Shown here in pieces: positions 1 to 12,012 of a stretch of 64,000 nt of DNA (position 1 is its first letter; the number at the start of each line of letters is the position of its first letter). The notes beneath the pieces were generated by a model. That model searched no databases, was not told where the DNA came from, and worked only from the letters and a program-made list of their open reading frames with translations. The position numbers were made by a program, and so were the translations under genes. This DNA comes from Balanoglossus misakiensis (taxonomy: Eukaryota > Hemichordata). The stretch lies in assembly GCA_040954595.2 (NCBI GenBank), contig CM082585.2, positions 7,440,001 to 7,504,000 on the forward strand, read 5' to 3'.

Positions 1-1073
1 ATCTCCACCAAAAGACTTCGCAGCCTTCCTGATAAGTGGCAAAAATCTCTGAAGAAGTAAACGAAGAAAAAGATATGAAATATTGCCAGTCTTGGCATAA
101 AACAACTGAACACACGGTTACTGTGAAACAAGTTGACTCAGAGTGACTACATTCCATTACTGATAAGGTTGACATATAAATTGAAAAAAAATGCAGTATC
201 CTGTCTGTTACCTTGGTTACCATTAATGGACCAATGGCGTTCACCCGGTAACCTTTGAGCATGGATTCTGGAGTGGCACCTTCAATTTTCAAGTCTTCTG
301 TTTGTAGAAGAGCAGCATTATTTATCAGCAGGTTGAGTCCGCTCTCGCCCAGGACGTGTTCGACTCGGACAGCCGCACTCTCGATGGTAGAGTTATCTGC
401 AATATCTGAAAAAAAAGAGATATTTCAATGATGACGAAACAACCCAAAGTTGTATATATTGCAACACAACACAACCGGTTACATTGGGTAGTGTTTTTTT
501 TTCATCAAACTTACCTATTTTCAGGACTTCTACAGATGGATTGTCTTTACTTAACTGTTGCAGTTCCTGAAACACAAGTAAAAGACACATTTTTAATTTG
601 AATCGTTGACTGAGCAATCACCGTGAACGTACGAGGATGAGTACAACTCAGCCGCCCCCCCCCCCCCCCCCCGATCACGCCACCACAGGCCGACCTGCAA
701 CATAGACCGGTTCTCAGGGCAAGACGTGACTCAGCGGAAATCATGGACACTCGAATCTACCCCTGGCTGCAATGATTTTTGCCCGGGGGCGTGGGGTCCG
801 GCCGGGCAAGGTTGAATGATCTGATCGATCCTGACCTTACCCGTAACCATGGTAACTGTCCCAGAACCCTACGACTACACTTAACAGTACACTGACAACT
901 TTATAATATATGTATGTACATGTACTCACGTCAGCCTTTTCCGGTGCACGACAAGTAGCAAAGACGTGCACTGGCGGGGTGGGAAGCTTTAAGAATTGTC
1001 TGACCAACTCAAGACCTATTCCCCTGCTGCATCCGGTTATCAGAACCGATTTCACTGTCATATTTGTCGCCAT
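1..1073 (-). CDS. Short-chain dehydrogenase/reductase, sniffer/C-factor type (5' part, truncated by window edge)
   Basis: Four coding exons on the minus strand: 930-1073, 515-566, 212-405 and <1-48, all with GT-AG sites and matching phases. The protein starts MATNMTVKSVLITGCSRGIG. The TGxxxGIG motif that binds NAD(P) is at residues 13-20, and LLINNAAL at residues 91-98 is the family's NNAG-type motif. Exon 4 (residues 131-146, RFLPLIRKAAKSFGGD) matches the segment just before the catalytic Tyr-x-x-x-Lys, which lies outside the window. By family, it would be a cytosolic NAD(P)H-dependent carbonyl reductase; the substrate cannot be told. I chose the ATG at 1073 because the Rossmann fold begins right after it; an in-frame ATG at 1121 would add 16 residues. 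The gene diverges from the USP gene at 1792. Confidence 0.85.
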
Positions 1074-1791
1074 GTCGATATCCGATCCGCAGCGCCTGCA
1101 CAGATGTAAGGTCACTGACACAAGGATATCATTATCAGCGCACTATTCCGCGAAATGATCAAAAGACAGACATTTACGAATCGAAGAGTATATAATAGAG
1201 TTGCTTCGACAAAGCTAATAATAATTGATTGGTTTCGTATTCTGGCAAACACGGAGATAAAATGGAAACTTATGTAAATAAATACGAATATGAGGATATC
1301 TTCGACAAAGACGTTTTCACTGGCTTCGTTTCAAGGTCACTCAAAAAGCCGGTACTGAGCAAAAGTACATGTTCATATATGTTTTCTGAAAGTATAGACA
1401 CAGGGAAACCCAATCGTTTGGTCGTGCATGTGGCATTATTATCCAGGACTTTTGAAAAATCATTTTGATGCACTACTTGGTAAACATTGTGCAATGACAA
1501 GTCTTGGTAACCGGTGTCTCAACTTTTCTTACAAGTTGCACTGTTGAAGGCGTTAGATTAGGGTACGGTTTTGATTTTTTTTTAAGGTCAGAGCTAGCTT
1601 CATACTTGGAAGCAAGGTCTGAGGAAAATCGCAGACACGGTTTGTAGCATAGTATAACAATTTGGCCTAATGAACCCGGAAAAAAATACATCGAAAGAAA
1701 CTGAGGTCGAGTCCGCGACTATGCCTTCGGCATCACATCACGTTCGTAACTATGCGAGATTTTGCGTGATTTCACTGGAGGTCTCTTCAAA
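1074..1791. promoter_or_regulatory. Divergent promoter region between the dehydrogenase and USP genes
   Basis: These 718 bases separate the two start codons and must hold both promoters and 5' UTRs. No clear TATA box was assigned to either gene. The USP start lies in TTCAAAATGGCGGAGCAG, where AAAATGGCGG resembles a YY1 site overlapping the initiator ATG, a common arrangement in housekeeping genes. No supported gene lies inside; the short ORFs at 1229-1500 on both strands are unrecognisable and mutually overlapping. Confidence 0.5.
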
Positions 1792-4700
1792 ATGGCGGAG
1801 CAGGTAAGTGATTTCGTTTTGTTATCACGCACAGTACAGGCTGCACTGGCGATCCATTTACGCCGGCGTCGCAGCATGATCGACGTTGTCAAGACAGTCT
1901 TCAGAATGATCGCCCTGATTTAAAGAACTCTCGCTTAGATCTACGACAGGAAGGAAGCTGCAGTTCACCAAAGCCCCGTGGCTTGACATTTCGCAATATT
2001 GTTTTTAAATGCCCTGGTTCCAAGAAATCTGGGTTTCGTTTTGCTAGTGCTACCACAATCACATCGCTTTGGCATACGAGAGTTCTGTATCATGTTGTTG
2101 CCTGTATTCTGTAGCTCAGTCGATGACAATTTCTAATTTTTGCGGTCTTTGAACTTGTGTTATTTAGTGTTGTTTTTGTTTCCGCGAGTGGTGTACTTTG
2201 TTCTCAGGGCGATTTGTTCGTCCTCAATTGTTTAGCCGAAACTCCGTATGGCTAGAAATACATGTAATGTATGGAAAGAGGGCTTCTCAGGGACAGGCAA
2301 ATTTCATTAAAGTATACGGCGGTGGGCAGTTAGTCACAACATTATATTCACAAACCTTTAGATGTTTGAACAATGCGACTGTGGTACAGTATATAAACAA
2401 TGCGGTCATGTCAATTTCTTGAGTGACACACGGCGCGTCACTCAAGAAAGTGACACCGGTGTCACCATGTAAATGAAACAAGTACTTTGCAAATATTTTA
2501 TTATGGGCCCTTCAGTTATATGACATTTTCTGCCTATGATATCATACACATGGAAAATTTCACAAATCTAGCAAGTGGTGTTTGGTATTGGCTTCGAGAG
2601 CATACATGTATATTGAACCTTTATCACATTCACCACTGAATAAGTTTACCCGTCACATGTTTCAGAACACCAGCACAGAAATCGGCGACGACAACAAAGA
2701 CGAGACAGCCGTTAGTGCCAACTCGCTTTGGGGATCCGGGGACTTCTCGGCGGCCACAGAGATGATGGACGCCTTACCGCACATTCCAACCAGTGAACAG
2801 CAGTTCCTGGAATTGTCCGAGCGACCTCCATCCTTCGGCAACACGGGTGTGGCCGGACTGGAAGCAGGCAACAGCTCTGCCTCAGGTAAGGGTCAAAGGT
2901 CATGTGCCCCAGGGATTTGTGAACTGTTCATAAATGCTTTATAAATGCTAAAGGTTTGGGAACATTGGTTAAAGCCTTTCTGCATGATAGGTCTGCCAAG
3001 TCCTTTACATGTACCTTTCTTACTGTCTGTCAATCTTCAGTGTCAGAATGTCCGGGTGTAATGTATGGACCATATCGGCCAGATGAACCAGAAGTACAAT
3101 CTTTAGACGTAAAAGGTACAGTAGTGGTACAGATCAAGCATTTTTTTTCTGGTTTATTAGGTTGGGGAACATTGGTAAATGATTTGGAAACCCTGATGAT
3201 GTTTCTGCCACCCGCTAATATGACTGCATTATCCAATCTGTAGATTCTGCCGCAGAAAAAGGAGTTTGCGGACTGAAAAACCTGGGTAATACATGCTTCA
3301 TGAACGCTGGCCTTCAGTGCCTTCTGAGCTGTGCTTCGATTTGCAAGTTTTTCTGTGAAGAAGACGGCGCCTCGCAGGAAATGCTGACGGGACAGTTCCA
3401 CAACTTGGTTCAGAAGGTCTGGTGTGGACAGTATTCTGTGATCCGCCCGTCTGAGTTCAAAGAGACTCTAGGCTTCGTGCACGGTCAGTTTAAAGATTTT
3501 AGACAGGTGAGTTGATGCCTGTAGCTGTTGCTTTTAAAGAATTGTTTCCCAAAGAATGACTGCATTCAGCATTGAATTTCATATGCCACTTCACTGTCCT
3601 AACACATTCTCATTGACCGCGTGTATGGAATAGAATGCAGAACCACACAATGTTTCTCGGGAGTCCTGACCTGACGATTTTTATCTCGTTTTTTTTGTTT
3701 TTTTTACCCAGCATGATGGTCAGGAGTTTCTTGCCCTCTTGTTGGATAGTCTCCACGAAGAACTGAACCTGGCGAATAACAAGAGCAAGTTCGATGCCCA
3801 ACCGGAGGAAAGTGTCTCTGAAGAGTCGAGTGAGCTGCTCGAGGAGCCTCTTGTTGGGTCGACGGCGTCGGTCGTAGGACACCGAGACGACGAAGAGAGC
3901 AGTCGGTCGGAGATGAGTCTCTCCGAGCCGGAGGAGAGTATGGACGTCACCGGGGCGGGGGAGACGGACGGACCGAGCGACGCCGCCGCCGCCAACAACA
4001 TGACCAAGCTGCCCAGCATCGAAGAGTTCTACATGAAAGACGTGAAGACCCTGAACACGAACGTGCTGCGGGAGGACAGCCCGCCGCCGGTCATCGCCCT
4101 GGACAGCGACAAGTTCCCCAAGAACGACAAGTCGCCGACGTCGAACAAGAAGTCGCCGCTGAAGAACAAAGTGGAGAACAAGACGGACGCGAGTCCCAAG
4201 TCGCCGAGGAACAAAAAGACGAACCTGCTGATGGAAAAGAAGAAGAAAATAGAAAATCTGGAGACGGACTCGGAGAAGGGAAAGATACAGCTGGAGGTGA
4301 TTGAAGGAACGAGCGAGATAGACACGATTAAACGTATGAAAATGGATGATAGCGGGACGATTTTGAAATCGCTGTTTTTCAAGGGCGGAGGAGACGTCAT
4401 TGGAGAGACCTCCATCGACATATTTTCAGTCACTCAAGACATTGAGGACGTGGAGAGAGTCAAACAAGACTTGGCAAACTTGAAACGAAAAGACACCAAT
4501 CTGTTCGCCAACTCCGTCTCCAAGTTCCCCATCAGTGCCAACAACGAGAGCTGCAACGTCTACAGCGAGACGGACAAACTGGGTAAATTCGCCGGCAATA
4601 CCTTCAGCCTGGAGCTGAACATGGAGTACGAGAAGCAGGTGAACTGTGCCAAGGACCCCCAAGGGGAGGGGGGAGACAGGACGGGGGAGGGGGAAGGGGA

Positions 4701-7700
4701 GCCGCTGGGGGCCAAGTCCGACGACGGGACACTCTGTAAGCAGATCACGTTCGCCAACAACCAGACGCTGCTCATCAACGAGGTGACGCTGGCGAAGTCT
4801 AGCAGTTGCAGCAGCGGCGCCACGGTTTGCATGAACAGCTCGCAGCAGAACAGAGCCCAGTTGGAGTACGTGCAGGCGGAAAAGGCTTGGGATGAGTATT
4901 TGGAACGGAATAGGTCTGTTATCGTGGATACGTTTCAGGGCCAGTTCAAGAGCACGGTAAGTTGTGCAAAAAGGAATTTTAAAGTCAGTGTAAGTTATCA
5001 TTACGAACCATACTCACCCCTTGAAGATTATCTAAGATGAAAGAATTCTCAGAATATTTTACAAAGTTGAGTTAGTATTGATCTCTCTACAATGCCACAT
5101 ACCAACATTGTCACGTCTCTTTCATTGTATTGCAGGTTGTATGTTCAGCATGCGATCATGTGTCCGTAACCTTTGAACCGTTCATGTATCTCTCTCTCCC
5201 GTTACCTCATGCAATGGAGCGACAAATCGGTGAGTTTCTGCAATGTAGCGGTCAGTGAATGATCCAGAAGGAATCAGCAATCATGGTGTATTTTTGTCAA
5301 CTGTGTGTCGACTGTGCTTTATTAAGCAAGGTTGTTTCATATAACTGGCTTTCCTCCTACTTTTGAAAGCGTACACCGGCCCAGGTCATAATACTTTATG
5401 CCGGTATTTGACCTGAAACGTTTCCGAAGCATTTGAAATACACGGTGTGAACACCATAAAAATAAGTCTCTGTATTTTTTCTTTCCAGTTGTAGTGTGGG
5501 TTTCTCTCACTCACCACCAGCCGATGACCTACCTGGTGACTCTGCTCAAGACACAGACCGTCAAACAACTCAGGGTAAATCTGATGACCACGATCTTCGG
5601 GGAGAATGTGCCTCCACCAAACGACGTTGTTCTAGCCGAGGTCTTTGACAATCACGTTGCAAGGGTACTGGTGAGTGTGTCATTTCGGGTTTGAATTTCC
5701 CCTCTGTCAATTCTTGTATTGTCTGTTTTTTTCTCCGAATGCAAATGATGGAAAACAGATCTATACTGTATGTTGATATGTTGCTTTTTAACCCTAACAT
5801 TTCCTTCACAGGAGGATGGGACCTATCTCAGGTATGTGAATGATGACTACAGACAAATCTACGCCTTCGAAATGGCTCCCAAACCAGACCTCAACATGCA
5901 CCCGAACAACTTGTACTGTTCCTACGGTGATTTTTCCATGGCCGACTCAGGTGACGATTACAAATGGAGAACTAGAGATGACGATGTCATCACAGAAAGC
6001 GGTGACGTCAGCACGGCTATTGATGATGTCACCAGCGATGACATCCCCGCGGAGAGTGCCGGTGTCGTCAGCGCGGAGGACAGCAACGACGTAGTCATGC
6101 AGCTGGCCGAAAAGGACTCTTCTTCTTCCGAAGCAGCTCAGGGGGACGTTTTCAGCAATATCGGATATTTCGATGCCGGAATGTTGGGAAGCTACGATTG
6201 TAAGGACGCAGCGGGCGACGCGATGCCGCCGAACTTTTCCCAACCCGGCCACGATTGGAATGTGCCTTCTGCCTCAAAAGCACCGACCGCTGCAGCGGGT
6301 GAAATCGGAAGCGCCGACATCAACAACCAAACCGGTGATGTCACCACAAGCTGGGTACCGAATAATGCCGACACGCACCCGTGGAGTGATGACACGCTGA
6401 ATCTGAACCCCGCAAACGAAAGCAATATATCTGACTGGAGGTCTTGCGCCGTCTGTCTAGAGGAACTGCCAAATCACGAATTATTAACACACATGTCTTG
6501 CGGAGGGTCTCTGTGCCACATATGTTTGGAGGTACGTCTGGAGATTACTTTTGCAATTCTGAAATTGTATACAGAAAGTTTCACACAAACAGCTAGCTAC
6601 TCATTGACACATGTGTAGTCTCATCCATGCTGTGCTTTTTTTTGTTCCAACAGGCAACATCAAAACACTACGGAACAACAGGTTTCCAGTGTCCTGTAAG
6701 TATCAGCAATTGTTTACAGTATATCAAAACAATTCATTCAGTGTGTGATCTGTGGTCCCAATGCAACTCCCAGATTGTATAAAAATAAATGTGCCCTCGA
6801 TATCAAGTCTTGAATCCCTTGGCGTAGTTGTGTGGGATAAAAATGTTCTAGAAGTCGTGTATTTTTGTGTCGTAACAGGTATGCACAGCGGAGGTGAACC
6901 CAGCAGAGGACTTTGTCGCTGTGCCACTCCCCGTAGACAGCAAAGCCAGCAAACGCATCCTGACCATGCCTGTGCAGTTCCGGTACGATTACGAGGAAAA
7001 TGGACAGAAAAAGGTACGGTTAGAAAAAAAGGACACATTCAGAATTGTGCAGTGTATGGTCACCATTGAACTTGATTTTGAGAGAAGAACAAGTGTGGAT
7101 GTGTGTCATTTGTTTGAAATGAAACAGTAAATTGCTAACATCTGGTTGTTTGTTTTTTCAGATGAAGTTGTTTGGTCACCCTCGCATGGTGTATCTCTCT
7201 AATGAGGTTCAGGGAGAGGTTTTGTTCTGTGCTGTTGAACGACTGATGCCGTTTCGGTCATCCTATAAGATTGTTCTCACAGACGGACAGGTGAGTCAAC
7301 AATTTTGCATAAAACAAACCGTAAGATACCATAGTGACATCACTGGTGAAGTTGCCAAAAGATTGGAAGCTGCTCAAAGGGGTGGGGGGGGGGGGTACTT
7401 TAATAATTGTTAGTAGGGATATGCAGCGCTTTGTCTGAAACCAATTTCTAAACCAAAGTTTTAGAAATCATTGACATAGGCTGTTGCATATGTTGGCCTG
7501 CTTGGGGCAAAACTGTCCTATCCTATGTAAACTGGCCCCACACAGACTGATTCTGGTTTGACTTAGCATTGCTGATCAACTAATTCTGGTTTTGGCCTTG
7601 TTGGCGAAACCGCTCTAACATGACCCCCCTGCTTTATGTGCCAATGTGTGGATTCTCTTAACAGGGCTATCACTGCTCGAGGTGCATGTACAATTTACAC

Positions 7701-9528
7701 TGCAGCGGTTGCGAGCTCGTACGGGAGGTGGACATCTCCGTGCAGTCCGGCGACCACCTGACGGTCGTCTGCGATGACATCATGCCGCACCAGCTGGAGT
7801 ATTCCGGGCAGAAGTCGCAGCACGAGTCCATGAAGGACATCCGCAAGCAGACCCCTCTCACGTTGCAGGACTGCTTTCGCGCATTTACAGAAAGTGAACT
7901 CCTTGATGAGCACAATCCGTGGTACTGTCCAAAGTGCGAACAAAGCCAGTGTGCCAGGAAAACGCTGACAGTGTGGCGGTATCCAGACACGCTTGTAGTT
8001 TATCTGAAGAGGTGAGAGTTTTCTTTAGTGTGTTGGTCACTAAAGAACTACGCTTGCTCATATGTACCAGTAGATTTTTAATATACGGCTAATGTAACTA
8101 TGTAGTCACCTAGTAGAGAAGAACTTCAGTATATCTGAAACTTTAGTAGAAACTTCTGCCATCTTGGGCTGCATGAGATTTTTATCACTCACCTAGGGAG
8201 CAAAAAACGATTTAATGTTGGAGGAATTATCTGGAAAATTCAGAAGTGAGAAAACAGCCTGTATTATTGATATTTCTCAGAATTAGTAGGACGTCTTGGC
8301 TGTAAGTGAGGCATAATTCTCTGCTGCCTCCGCCGAGGTGGTGGTTTCTCTGTGAACAGTTGCCCGCTCTCAACATTGCTGTCTTTAACCCTCTCCACAC
8401 AGGTTTGTATTCCATGAACTGTGCAGTACTAAACTGGACAATAAAGTTCTCTTCCCCATCGAAGAGTTGGATGTCTCTTCTTTCATCTCAGGACCCATGG
8501 ACGACAGTTTGGTCTACGACCTCCAGAGCTGTGTGTGTCATTTCGGAGGCAAGTCATTCACACCCGTTCTGTACGCTATATATTTCGCAATAGTTGCCCA
8601 GTCATTTTGCAGTGTTCCTTGAGCTATACAAAATGCCATGGTGGGGAACTGCACTTGTATGTATAAACACAAAGATGCATCGGCAACTTCCTATGCCCAT
8701 GGCAAGAAATCGGTTTGTTAAATAGTTGTCTCTCTCTCTGTCTGTGTTTGTATATGATGATGTACAGGTGTGAATGCCGGTCATTACACGGCCTACTGCA
8801 AGAATCCCTTGAGTTTGCCGTGGTATTACTACAACGATGACATGATCACCAGGCAGGAACCCGGCGAAACGGATGCAAGCAGCGTCTATGTTCTGTTTTA
8901 CCAAAGAAAAGGTGTGTGGTTTCTCCCCGAAAGGCCGTGCGTGTGATCAGAAATGGGGGCAAACGCAATTACAAAAATGACCATCACTAATAACAGTATA
9001 GCTGAAGATTTTGTTAGTTATATACAGGCTTTGTTGAGAGGTCCGACATTTAATGAAGCTATCCAAAGTAGAACAAGAAACCAGAGTTGATACAGAGAAA
9101 AATACTAAATAAAAGTAGCCAGAAGTTAGATTTTCTGGGGCTTGAAATAACACTGTTGGTGGGTTGTACATAGCGATGAAGTCTGCACTGAATAGCTTTA
9201 GAGATTTTTTCAATTTTTTTTTTTTTTTGGGTGGGGGGACACAGACCATGTTAGAACTGAAGTAACATTCTTATCCTTTGCCTTGCCAGATGTTCAGGTG
9301 GACTTCATGCCAGCGCAGCCGGGAGACGCCAACCAGGAGGAGGATAGCGGAAGGAGGAAATGTCAGGCGACAGAGTGTCTGTGTCCGAGCAAAGACGGCA
9401 GCGAAGAGGGGTCGGCCATCAATCACGAGGAAATCGACCAGCTTCTGGAACAGCTCCAGTCGTCGGAAAGTAGCAGCGATGCCACTCAGGGCAGTAGCGG
9501 TGTCACCAGCTACGATTTCTACAACTAG
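1792..9528 (+). CDS. Ubiquitin-specific protease (USP4/11/15/32-like) with inserted RING-like motif, 1305 aa
   Basis: Fourteen coding exons: 1792-1803, 2666-2885, 3244-3506, 3712-4956, 5136-5229, 5489-5670, 5812-6531, 6654-6695, 6879-7013, 7162-7290, 7665-8011, 8403-8548, 8768-8911, 9290-9528. It is a cysteine protease of peptidase family C19 that removes ubiquitin. The Cys box GLKNLGNTCFMN gives catalytic Cys95, GVNAGHYTAY gives His1184, and Asn1201 in WYYYNDD takes the third catalytic position, as in USP32. Zinc-finger cysteines are in VCSACDHV, in HCSRC...HCSGC and in YCPKCEQ. The catalytic fold is split by an acidic Ser-rich insert of about 390 residues (exon 4) and by a second, exon 7-10 insert with a RING-like motif: Cys884, 887, 902, 907, 910, 925, 928. 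The ligand usually occupied by His is Gly904. No N-terminal DUSP or UBL domain is seen, unlike USP4/15. Intron 12 has a GC donor. Confidence 0.9.
6451..6932 (+). other. RING-like zinc motif within the USP gene (three exons)
   Basis: The motif spans the end of exon 7, the 42-nt exon 8 and the start of exon 9. The spacing is C-x2-C-x14-C-x-G-x2-C-x2-C-x14-C-x2-C (residues 884-928). It aligns with the RING-HC pattern, where CGGSLC replaces the usual C-G-H-x-F-C. Seven of eight ligands remain; His899, three residues before Cys902, might substitute. A RING would normally recruit an E2 enzyme. Whether this one binds two zinc ions is not certain. Confidence 0.6.
8549..8767 (+). other. GC-AG intron in the USP gene
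   Basis: The donor reads GGAG|GCAAGT and the acceptor TGTACAG|GTGTG. Only this junction joins CHFGG to VNAGHYTAY in frame, which is the conserved USP His box. The rest of the donor (AG before, AAGT after) matches U1 snRNA well, which is typical of GC donors. Confidence 0.85.
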
Positions 9529-11210
9529 TCAGAATCACACATACGTCTGTACATACTGGACTTGTGTGCGCGCCCGACAGGCAGAGCGACTGTGTAGTGC
9601 AATTTCAGCCAATCCAAAGCATGCAAAGCATGATTTTCGGCTAATCTAAAAAAGTACTCTATTGATTCTGCACTTTCTCGGTGTTGCATTCTAATCATGT
9701 TTAATCGGTGGAAGTTTTGGTTTACTTGCCAAACTTCCACAGCAAAATCTCAGAAATGGTTATAAATTTCAATTGATTAATTTGGAATATCACGCTTTAA
9801 AATACAATACATTTATATTGGTTACTGATAAAGCACATATTACATCATGTTAACCGAGAAGAAATCTACCACATTTCAATATTTTGACATGTTCTCTTGA
9901 CATGTAGAAAAAAAATAATCAGAGGACACATAACAAATGTTGGGGATTTAAAACAAATCAGTGTTGAACGTTTGCAAACAAAGTGTGTTTGTGATGAACA
10001 TTTTGTCGGCAAAATGCATTGGCAGTGAGAGAATGTTGCTTTTTGCTTTTATGGGACAGGAACCAGTGGGGTCACTAGGTGGCCATCTTGTTCTTACATC
10101 TAGAGTTTATATTTGTGCAAGCCAGGACTGATTTATTTCATATACAATGAAGTTAAGGTGCTACACATGATTTCATTCACAAACTTGTCACCAAGTCTTT
10201 TGCCAGAATTGGTACCATGTTTATTGTTTAACGCTTATTGATTTGTTGTATAAGCTGGAAATTTATATAGGCTTTTATGTATACCCCACGAGTGTCAAAG
10301 CAGTGCAATGATAATGAGTTAATGACTCGAAATGTTAATCTACAAATTTTCTCTAATGGCAACTATTTCATATCATGGCTCATTTTGTTCACACATCATT
10401 TCAGGCCGCCCGCTACCATGGCATGTTTGGAAACGTTCAAAGATCATGTCAACTGCCTGTTCTTTTGTTTCTATGATTTTTAGGTCATAATATGAATAGT
10501 AGGCAATGTTGTTTTTGTTCATTTACTCAAGAAGTTATGTCAGTGGGTTGTCAGACACATGCAATGATTTGAAATCATTTGAATCCCAAGACCCATCATA
10601 GCGTGTGCACAAGATGGCCGACCAGTTGAAAACAAAACAAGCCACTGTTTGTTGAATCCTACGAATGTATTATCATAAAGATGACAGATACAGTGGTTGG
10701 GAATAGTGGCTAATTACAACAGACTCTGTTGCTTATTTCGATGGATGTCTATTCATTAACCATGTTGAATGTGTCTCACAGAAATCACAGCAGAACTTTA
10801 ATTATCAGTGTATCATTGTCAAATCTGTTGTCCTGGTATATTTTGCACGCTTTTGTGACATCTACCCGTACCCGTGATAAATTAAGTTTTGTGTAAACAA
10901 TAATCCGGAAATCAAATGATGTGAATAATGTAACTTTTCCTCAATTTAAAACTTAATTTTTGATTTGTTTGCGATCGTTTTGAATGGACATTATTTACGA
11001 AGTGTGAAGTTCACTTTTTTTGTAGTCGGTGCTAACTGCAAATGTATTGTGCTGCCTTTCTGTGTGTACATTTACTTCCATTGCTATGGTAACCAAGAAA
11101 CCTTTGTCTGTAAGGAAACTACAAAGGGAAAGGAGTAAGAATAAAAAATGAAATGCAATGACTTGTCTGTTTTTTATCTAAAAATAAAAGAATATACATT
11201 ACACTACACT
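9529..11210 (+). other. 3' UTR and 3' flank of the USP gene
   Basis: AT-rich sequence without a supported ORF follows the TAG at 9526-9528. Candidate poly(A) signals AATAAA occur at 11140-11145 and 11183-11188, the first followed by GT/T-rich sequence near 11162-11176. This suggests a 3' UTR of about 1.6 kb. There may be closer, weaker signals; I did not assign one. Confidence 0.5.
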
Positions 11211-11392
11211 ACTTTGTTCATTCACAAATTGATTTATGGATTTGACACCAATGTCCGAAAATATGCTAGTGTCTAGTCTTAATTGTCAGCCATTAGTTTC
11301 ACTTGTGATACCAATGGAGACTTTGCTGTTTAGTTTGTAAGGTTTGGTCACTAAAAAATTAATTATTAACTATGTCCAATGGCACTGGCAAG

Positions 11393-11479
11393 GAACCAAG
11401 TTAGCGCCACCAACGTTCACTCGTTCAAGATGGCGTACAATGGTTGAAATATACATGTACATACCAGTACACTCGTCGA
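11393..11479 (+). promoter_or_regulatory. Promoter/untranslated exon 1 of the chimeric NLR gene, a copy of the RSRC1 promoter
   Basis: The block TTAGCGCCACCAACGTTC followed by CAAGATGGCG is repeated at 18488-18535 in front of RSRC1 (TTAGCGCCATCAACGT and CCAAGATGGCG). Both copies end in the same donor context, CGA|GTAAGTAC, here at 11479/11480 and there at 18660/18661. CAAGATGGCG fits a YY1 site. The transcription start is not fixed by the sequence. Confidence 0.65.
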
Positions 11480-12012
11480 GTAAGTACATACGATGTAATC
11501 GTCTTCTGGCACGACTGATGTTTACCCGTTGGTGGGGTGAATCATTAAGTTTAATCACATGGCTGTTGCATCAGTTGGGCTTCGCGGTTTTTGTGGAGTC
11601 ACCGCGATTCGGATTTTCGAGGTCGTGACATCCGGGTGTGACATAGGCGGAAGTTTACTTCTATATATCTAGCCTCCACAGGTAGCTGCAGTTCAGTAGC
11701 TCGAGGTTTTGCCTTGGTTTGTCTAACACATAAAGAAGTATTCTATCGTAAAATGTGGACCACTCTATGCAAAACACATATAATTCCAATGAACATATTA
11801 ATTTTTACAAGATTACTATTATTTAATACTGGAAAATACCATTCTATGTGGTGGTGGGACTGTCCTGGTATAAGCCTAAGGATGAGTTAAAATTGACAGA
11901 CATCATGGGTGTACCTAATATATTCATCAGTGTGCCTTTTCTTTTACAGCAAACTTCACAGCTGAATAAAGTAAATTCATATGAGGTGAATTTCTAAAGT
12001 TCACAGTAAATC

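Noticed and set aside
4426-5001. 191-codon minus-strand open frame
   Set aside because: Antisense shadow of the long USP exon 4.
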